This document shows positions 58,605 to 64,000 of a stretch of 64,000 nucleotides of DNA, in pieces. The notes beneath the pieces are model-generated. The model worked only from the letters and a program-made list of their open reading frames with translations, was not told the origin of the DNA and searched no databases. Location of the stretch: the NCBI GenBank assembly GCA_032164245.1, contig JAVMKO010000002.1:89603340-89667339 (forward strand), read 5' to 3'. The position numbers and the translations under genes are program-made. Numbering within the stretch: the stretch's first letter is position 1; each line of letters begins with the position of its first letter. The DNA is from Sternotherus odoratus. Taxonomy: Eukaryota; Chordata; Testudines; Kinosternidae.

Positions 58605-58878
58605 TACAGAGCCCCACTGAAGTATATTTGGCTCTCAGTCAGGGGGTGGCAAGCAGGCCAGTTGCTCAGGCCCTCACACCACAGGGGCTCTGCAAGGGTA
58701 AGTTACATGTTTCAGCCCCGGGTGATGGGGCTAGGGCTTCAGCCCTGCCACACAGGGCACTTGCTTCAGACAAGGATCACAGATTAAAAACAGGACAACA
58801 AATCAGCTTCCTGAAAGCAGTACAATAGTCTGGAAACTACCTAAAAGCGGTACAGTAGTCTTGAGAACCACTGGCATA
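58605..58878 (+). repeat. hAT-like MITE, copy 1 of a pair
   Basis: It aligns with the reverse complement of 61067-61350 (gggggtggcaagcaggccagttgctcagg... cagccctgccacacagggcactTgcttcagacaagg... ctgaaagcagtacaatag) and ends cttgagaaccactgg, a Charlie-like terminus. The left end is diverged. Confidence 0.65.
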
Positions 58879-59167
58879 CACTGTGTCAAGGTTGCCGTAT
58901 ATAAACAGCAAGCCTTGAAAAGAGTAGCCTGTAGATTCAGCATGGAAAGCAAGTGGTTAGAAGTCTGTTGTTTTTATTTAACTTGCAATAGCAAATCTGC
59001 CTACTTAGATAAGCTTGCAAGATCAGAACAAAATTCTGAAATCTGAATCAAGTTAGTAACAGATGTTGGTACCTTGTGGTACAATCTTATGTCTTATTTG
59101 AGGAAGAGGTGTCACAATAACTCAGCTTTGTTCCATGGTTCTCTTAGCATAGTCACGCACCTTAACC

Positions 59168-59861
59168 CAGGGTGGGCAAACTACGGCCCATGCCGTCCTG
59201 CCCGGCCTCTGAGCTCCTGGCCAGGGAGGCTACCCCCAGTCCCGCTCTTGCTATCCCCTGCAGCCTCAGCGTGCCACACCTCCAGCACTCTGTCCCGCTG
59301 TTCTTGGGCAGCGCTACAGTGGCATTACTGGCTCCGGCATGGTCTGAGCTCCTGCCGCTCTGGCGTAAGGGGGTGGGGCTGCGAGCTCCTGTGGGAGGAC
59401 AGCGTGTCTTGCTCCGGCGGGCCTGAGCGGCGTGGTAGGGGGTCAGGGCCGGGCTGGGCCCTTGGATATGGGGCAGGGAGTCCCAGGGATCTGTCGGAGG
59501 CAGGCAGTCAGGGGATAGGGAGTGTGGGGGTTGGGTAGGGTGTCTCAGAAGCGGGCAGTCAGGGGACAAGGAGCAGGGGGGCTTAAATGGGGGGTGTGGT
59601 AACAAGGAGTGGTTAAGGCAGGGGGGGTCTCGGGAAGGGGCGGTCATGGGACAGGGAGCAGGGGGGTGGTTAGGGCAGGGGGTCCCAGAGGGGATGGTCA
59701 GGGGACAAGAAGCAGGGGGGATTGGATGGGTTAGAGGTTCTGAGAGGGGCAGGCAGTGGGAGGGGGGTTGGACAGGGGGCAGAACCAGGCTGTTTGGGAT
59801 GGCACAACCTTCCCTATCCGGCCCTCCATACAATCTTGCAACCTAAGTTTGCCCACATCTG
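59168..59861. mobile_element. hAT MITE with perfect 8-bp TSD, GC-rich interior
   Basis: Ends CAGGGTGGGCAAACTACGG and aagtttgcccacatctg are inverted. Perfect CCTTAACC flanks it (59160-59167 and 59862-59869). The interior (59200-59790) is GC-rich and G-biased (ggcagtcaggggacaaggagcaggggg). The open frames inside are compositional. Confidence 0.92.
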
Positions 59862-59869
59862 CCTTAACC

Positions 59870-60241
59870 CATCACATATTAATGTATAGTGAAAATCCGT
59901 TCACATGCTAGCTGTTCAATAGTTAAACATATTTGTCTGTTAAAAAAAAAAAAAAAAAAAGCAGATTGTTCCAAATGTTCTCTGTCTACACCACACCCCA
60001 GCACCTACTATACTAATCATTCATGGCATAGAAACTCCCAAGTAGCTTTAGCACCACTTGTGACCAGTTGTGATTTGTGGAGAGTAAAAAACATTTTTTT
60101 TTACACTACCTTACGCATTGCATGCCCAGAGAACTGAATTACAAAAAGATATATACGCTGGAATAAAATGAAGTGTATGCTCTAAAATGTCAAAAGCTAT
60201 GAAAATGTCAAAGTTAAGGACTCTCTGAAATATTCCCCTTC
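59870..60241. other. Intronic sequence, nothing recognised
   Basis: AT-rich, with an A-run at 59942-59960. No gene. Confidence 0.45.
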
Positions 60242-60838
60242 ATAGAATCTCAGAGTTGGAAGGGACCTCAGGAGGTCATCTAATGCAGTGGTCCCCAACC
60301 CCCGGTCCGCGGACCGGTACCGGTCCGTGTAGCATTTGGCACCGGTCCGCGGCCGCGTTCCCCTCCGCCCCGCCCCTTCCGGCTTCCGGCCGCCGTCCGT
60401 TCCGCTTCCTGGCCGACATCCCTTCCGCTTCCGGCCGACGTCCCTTCCGGTTCCGGCTGCCTTCCGCATTTTGCTGCTTTCCCGCCGTTTCCCTGCGGCT
60501 TTTCGGCGGACACACATGATCCCGCCGCGCCGAAAAATTAAGAAAAAAGGCGGGAAAGCAGCAAAATGCGGAAGGCGGCCGGAACCGGAAGGGACGTCGG
60601 CCGGAAGCCAGAAGGGGCGGGGCGGGCCGCCGGGCCGCAAGCCTCACTCGCATGCGTGGCCCGGTCCGCGGCGATGAAAAGGTTGGGGACCACTGATCTA
60701 ATGATTCTAGTCCAATCCCTGCCCTAAGCAGGACCAATCCCTATTTTTGCCCCATATACCTAAATGGACCCCTCAAGGATTGAACTCACAACCCTGGGTT
60801 TAGCAGGCCAATGCCCCCTTCTCCTTCAGTCATACCCT
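60242..60838 (-). repeat. tRNA-derived SINE with CR1-type tail, split by a hAT MITE
   Basis: Read on the minus strand: an A-box region in the right flank, B-box GTTCAATCC (complement of ggattgaac at 60777-60785), the cttgaggggtccatttagg body, and a tail ending ctgaggtcccttccaactctgagattctatg at 60242. The hAT MITE at 60286-60695 interrupts the tail. Confidence 0.78.
60286..60695. mobile_element. hAT MITE with perfect 8-bp TSD, CpG-rich
   Basis: Ends CAGTGGTCCCCAACCCCCGG and aaaggttggggaccactg are inverted. ATCTAATG flanks it exactly (60278-60285 and 60696-60703). The interior is a large imperfect palindrome of CpG-rich DNA (ccggtccgcgg at both ends; ttccggccgacgtcccttccgg pairing with ccggaagggacgtcggccgg). 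Confidence 0.93.
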
Positions 60839-61539
60839 CAAGCACAGGTATTTCAAAGAGCTCCCAACAATTGCACATGGCGCTATAGATATGCATAAGG
60901 GCACAGAAGGAGATGGAGAAGACTAGTTTTAAACTATACATTTTCTTGTTATTACAAAATTAAATAAAAACAATAGACCTTTAACCACTTGCTTTCCATC
61001 ACAATTCTACGGGCTACTCCTTCCAAGGATTGCAGTTAATAGATAACAATCTTGACACGGTTTATGCAGCTGGTTATCAACACTTCTGTACTGCTTTCAG
61101 GAGGCCAATTTGTCTTCCTGTTTTTCACTTGGGAGCCTTGTCTGAAGCCAGTGCCCTGCCTGGCAGGGCTGAAGCCCCAGCCCCATTACCTGGGGCTGAA
61201 GCACTGTCACTTACCCTTACAGAGCTCCCCGTGGTGTGAGGCCCTGGACAACTGGCCCGCTTGCCACCCCCTAATGCAGGCCCTGTATCTGCAACCCCTC
61301 TAAGCTTGACCTCTCTGGGAGTCACAACCCCCAGGCTGAGAAACACTGGTCCAGAAGAGGGGAGTACCCCTTGGAAGCGCTCGGTGTGCAACTGACTGAG
61401 AAGCACTGCGGTGTGCTGCGCTGCCAGGCAGGCCCATGGAGGATGCCACTCTCCCTTTCCAGGGTGGGGACATGCCCGGTCTACTCTCCAGCCACTGACA
61501 TGGTTCAGCCGGTGCTTTCCCCCCGGGGCTGGCTGCCTT
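60839..61539. other. Intron 1 with hAT-like MITE copy 2
   Basis: 61067-61350 is the inverted partner of 58605-58878: its right end ggctgagaaacactgg is a Charlie-like terminus and its left end gcagctggttatcaac is a decayed one. 61360-61539 has no recognised feature. Confidence 0.55.
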
Positions 61540-62450
61540 ACAGCTGCTGAACGCACCGGCCTGGGCTGAATTCCCCCCGCCACCCGCAGGGCCCAAAAAC
61601 TAAAAGGGCGCCGCAGGCAGCGTGGTTTTCCCTGGCTGAATCCCCACCCGACCTTCGCCCTGGCGGCCCCGGCCCCACCGCGCCCGGCACGGCTGGGGCG
61701 GGCAATGCCCCAGCGCCCCACGGCCTCGGCACTTCCCCAGCAGGCTCAGACCCCAAACACCCCCCCCCCCGCGGCCGCCCCCCTTACAGACAGACGTGCC
61801 CCCCCCCCCCCCCGCCCCGGAGCGAGAGAGACGCGGCTCGTACCTAGCAGCTCCCGGGGCACCTCGGCGCTCTCCTCCAGGCTCATGGTGGCCCCGGCGC
61901 GGCGGCGGGCGAAGCGCTGTGGCTCCTCTTCCCCCGCGCCAGCAAGGCGGGGGCGAGCGCGGCCGGGAGGTGCGGCGGCGGGGCTGGGCGAGCTCAGTGG
62001 GTTGCGGCTACATGGCTCCTCCTGGCTCCCGGGCCGGGCTCGTCCCCAGGGGCGGGTACAGCGCGCTCAGCCTCCGCGGCTCCTTCCCTCTCTGTGCCCG
62101 CGGGGCCGGCGTGGGCGGAGGTGGAAATGCCTCGCTCCCGGGGCCGGTCCCGCAGCCCTGCCCCGGAGCCGCTCGCCTCACCTCGCGAGAGCCACCCGCG
62201 GCCGGGAAGCCGCCGCTGCGCACCCACCCGCGCGGTGCAGGCTCGGGGGAGGGAGCTCCGCGCGCCTGCCCGCAGCCCAGAGCATCTCCGTCAGGGCGGG
62301 GACATGGGGGCAGCAGCCTGCCCGCCGGCGGGAGAGTTTCTGCGCCGGGCACACACCGTGAGCAGGGGCACACTCGGGGCAGTCCGCGGCCCCTCCTTGC
62401 TTTCGCCGGAGTCACAGACCTGCAGAGAGAGAGACCAAGGGGGCCATCTG
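61540..62450 (-). promoter_or_regulatory. CARMIL1: CpG island and promoter of CARMIL1
   Basis: About 900 bp of very GC-rich, CpG-dense DNA spanning CARMIL1 exon 1 and its upstream flank, in contrast to AT-rich surroundings. GC-box-like GGGCGG/GGGGCGGG motifs occur (for example 61694-61702 and 62050-62056). No TATA box is evident, so dispersed initiation is likely. The transcription start is probably between 61900 and about 62150, but is not fixed by the sequence. Long plus-strand open frames here result from base composition. Confidence 0.75.
61844..61886 (-). CDS. CARMIL1: CARMIL1 coding exon 1 (translation start)
   Basis: On the minus strand the start is GGGGCCACCATGA, a near-ideal Kozak context (A at -3). 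The 43 coding bases read MSLEESAEVPRELL plus one G, then the donor GTACGA. Joined to exon 2 the next codon is GAA, giving ...PRELLE followed by SIKDVIG. The human protein starts MTEESSDVPRELIE followed by SIKDVIG, so length, phase and sequence agree. The short exon encodes the extreme N-terminus before the PH domain. The donor has A at +3, C at +4, G at +5 rather than the full AAGT, so it is somewhat weaker than consensus. Confidence 0.93.
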
Positions 62451-64000
62451 CTGGTTGGGATTGCAGGGATTCCTGTTTCCCAGCCTCCTTCCTCTCTTCC
62501 AGACAGCTGAAGATGCGGGAAAGGGAACACCGGGATGACACAATCACATGCCCTGCAGGGGTCCCAGACGGTCAGTCCCTTGGGAGGCAGAAGACCTCCT
62601 CACCAGACAGATAATTGTGAAGCAGTTTGAGTTTTGAAAGTTTCTTCAGCCTCTGAAAAATTATTTGGCAAAGGTGTGTTGCAATCCGAGATTTCCCATA
62701 TTGCTCATACACCCTGTCACACTCCTAGAGGGATCACGTGGCTTGCAGCTTTCTTTAATCAGCTTTGGGTGCTTCTCACTCTAGCCACCAGTTCCCTATC
62801 CTCTGACATTGGGCAAGTCACCCATGCCTCTCTTTCCCCTCTTACCCTTAATCAATCTTGCCTATTTAGATCCTAAACTCTCTGTCTCTTACTATGTGTT
62901 TGTACGGCACCTACTACACCAGGGTCGCAATCCAGGTTAGATTCTCTACCATAACATAACTCATAAAAGTGATAATTTGGAGTAATGATACCCACCATCA
63001 TAACTTGCATTCTGGCAGTGGCAGCCTCAGAAGAGAGGCCCCAGAACTGAATGTATAAGGAGACTGAACTCTCTCCACTACTGCTGGTAGCTCCGTTGCT
63101 GTCCTTGCTGCATTTGTTTGTGGCTCAAACTCACCAGTTATCTGGGCTGTGAAGTCAGGCCCTTTCAGGATATCACCTTTTACTTAATTCACATGAACAG
63201 AATTAAAAGATTTTGTATGAATTACACTTCTGTATTAATGACACTTTTTCATATTCTGTCATCACAATTTGGCCTTATTTGCACTAGCAGTTTTCTTAAC
63301 CATTAACACCAATGGGAAACATTGCTAGCACCAGAAGTAGTGTAGACCAAGTGCACACATTTTTACTACTGTATCATCTAATCTTGATCCCAGTCCTGCA
63401 ACTGATTCCACATGGGAGAATCCATTTGCGCACATGAAGTCAGTGAAGTTCTGTGTGGGAACAGGAACCTGCTCATGCAGACCCAGTTGCACGACTGGGA
63501 CCTCTGATAGAAGTATCACCCATGAGTAAAAAGAGTTATGACATTTCTTTTGCTCATATACTCTCTGGATTTGTATTCCAGGAACTTTGCTTTCATTTGT
63601 TTCTTTAAGGTTTATATGATAGAGAAACTGACTTAATGGTCCCAGTCATTCTAGTCTGCTGCCTGGGAAAGTGATTGCCAGACCTGGATCAGTTTAAACC
63701 TTTAAATGGATTGGATAACCTTTGATCCGAAGCTCATCTGTCTCTTTCTCATTCCCGTACCGTATCTCTCTAGGGAAGGTCAGTTGGTTTTGCACCTGTT
63801 CTAAAGATAAAGAAGGAATGTCATTATTGTGAGTTGTTTCCCAGTCTCAGAGAAAAGAAAGAAAAGCAAAAGTTTTCCAGTTTGTAGTAGACAGAAAGGA
63901 ATAAAAAAATCCCTCCTTTCCTAGTACTAAATAAATAACATCTTAAGATAGTTTTCTCATGATACATTTATGTTGAGAATTTTGACAAAAATATAGCCCT
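62451..64000. other. Upstream intergenic sequence
   Basis: AT-rich DNA upstream of CARMIL1. 62795-62935 (ttgggcaagtcacccatgcctctctttcccc... gtctcttactatgtgtttgtacggcacct) resembles an old MIR/L2-like element in sense orientation. No gene recognised; one could lie beyond the window. Confidence 0.5.

Noticed and set aside
61705..62614. Plus-strand open frames of 218 and 272 codons in the promoter region
   Set aside because: The region is a CpG island with few stop codons by composition. The frames show no domain, overlap each other, and lie antisense to CARMIL1 exon 1.

Overview
This is vertebrate genomic DNA, most likely from a turtle. The evidence is long AT-rich, non-coding stretches with intron splice signals, two exons of a recognisable vertebrate gene, MIR-like and CR1-like retroelement remnants, a tRNA-derived SINE with a CR1-type 3' tail, and a dense set of hAT, Harbinger, Tigger/mariner and Penelope-like elements of the kind I associate with turtle genomes. 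The order is inferred from the repeats and was not tested.

Host gene: I recognise the 5' end of CARMIL1 (LRRC16A) on the minus strand. A GC-rich promoter island (about 61540-62450) holds coding exon 1 (61886-61844). Exon 2 lies at 52957-52860, and the two join in frame with canonical splice sites. 52958-61843 is intron 1. Everything from 1 to 52859 is read as intron 2 because no later exon was found. To the right of about 62450 is upstream intergenic DNA.

Mobile elements, left to right: a hAT-type MITE with a GC-rich minisatellite and perfect 8-bp TSD (1369-1850); a 5.7-kb LTR retrotransposon with nearly identical LTRs (5060-10728) whose pol has integrase before reverse transcriptase (Gmr1-like order) and whose Gag contains a SCAN-like segment; a TA-flanked palindromic MITE (15428-15737, second copy 51938-52367); Harbinger-type MITEs (21726-22361, 23343-23591, 40747-41396, 44788-45077); two copies of a C-rich satellite-bearing retroelement (25535-26970) cut by a Tigger-like element; a full-length 4.55-kb PIF/Harbinger transposon (28160-32712) inserted in a smaller Harbinger-like MITE; Penelope-like elements (34375-35616, 44500-45225); a CR1-like LINE fragment (46060-47375); two copies of a degraded LINE-like segment (48720-50190); and a cluster of hAT MITEs on both sides of exon 2 (53294-54050, 59168-59861, 60286-60695).

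The Harbinger element looks potentially functional. It carries an intact DDE transposase, a convergent two-exon Myb/SANT-like gene whose splice join is in frame, and a third small open frame with its own poly(A) signal that I cannot assign. The LTR element is broken by one frameshift in RNase H. Most of the window is therefore a record of nested transposon insertions inside a large CARMIL1 intron.
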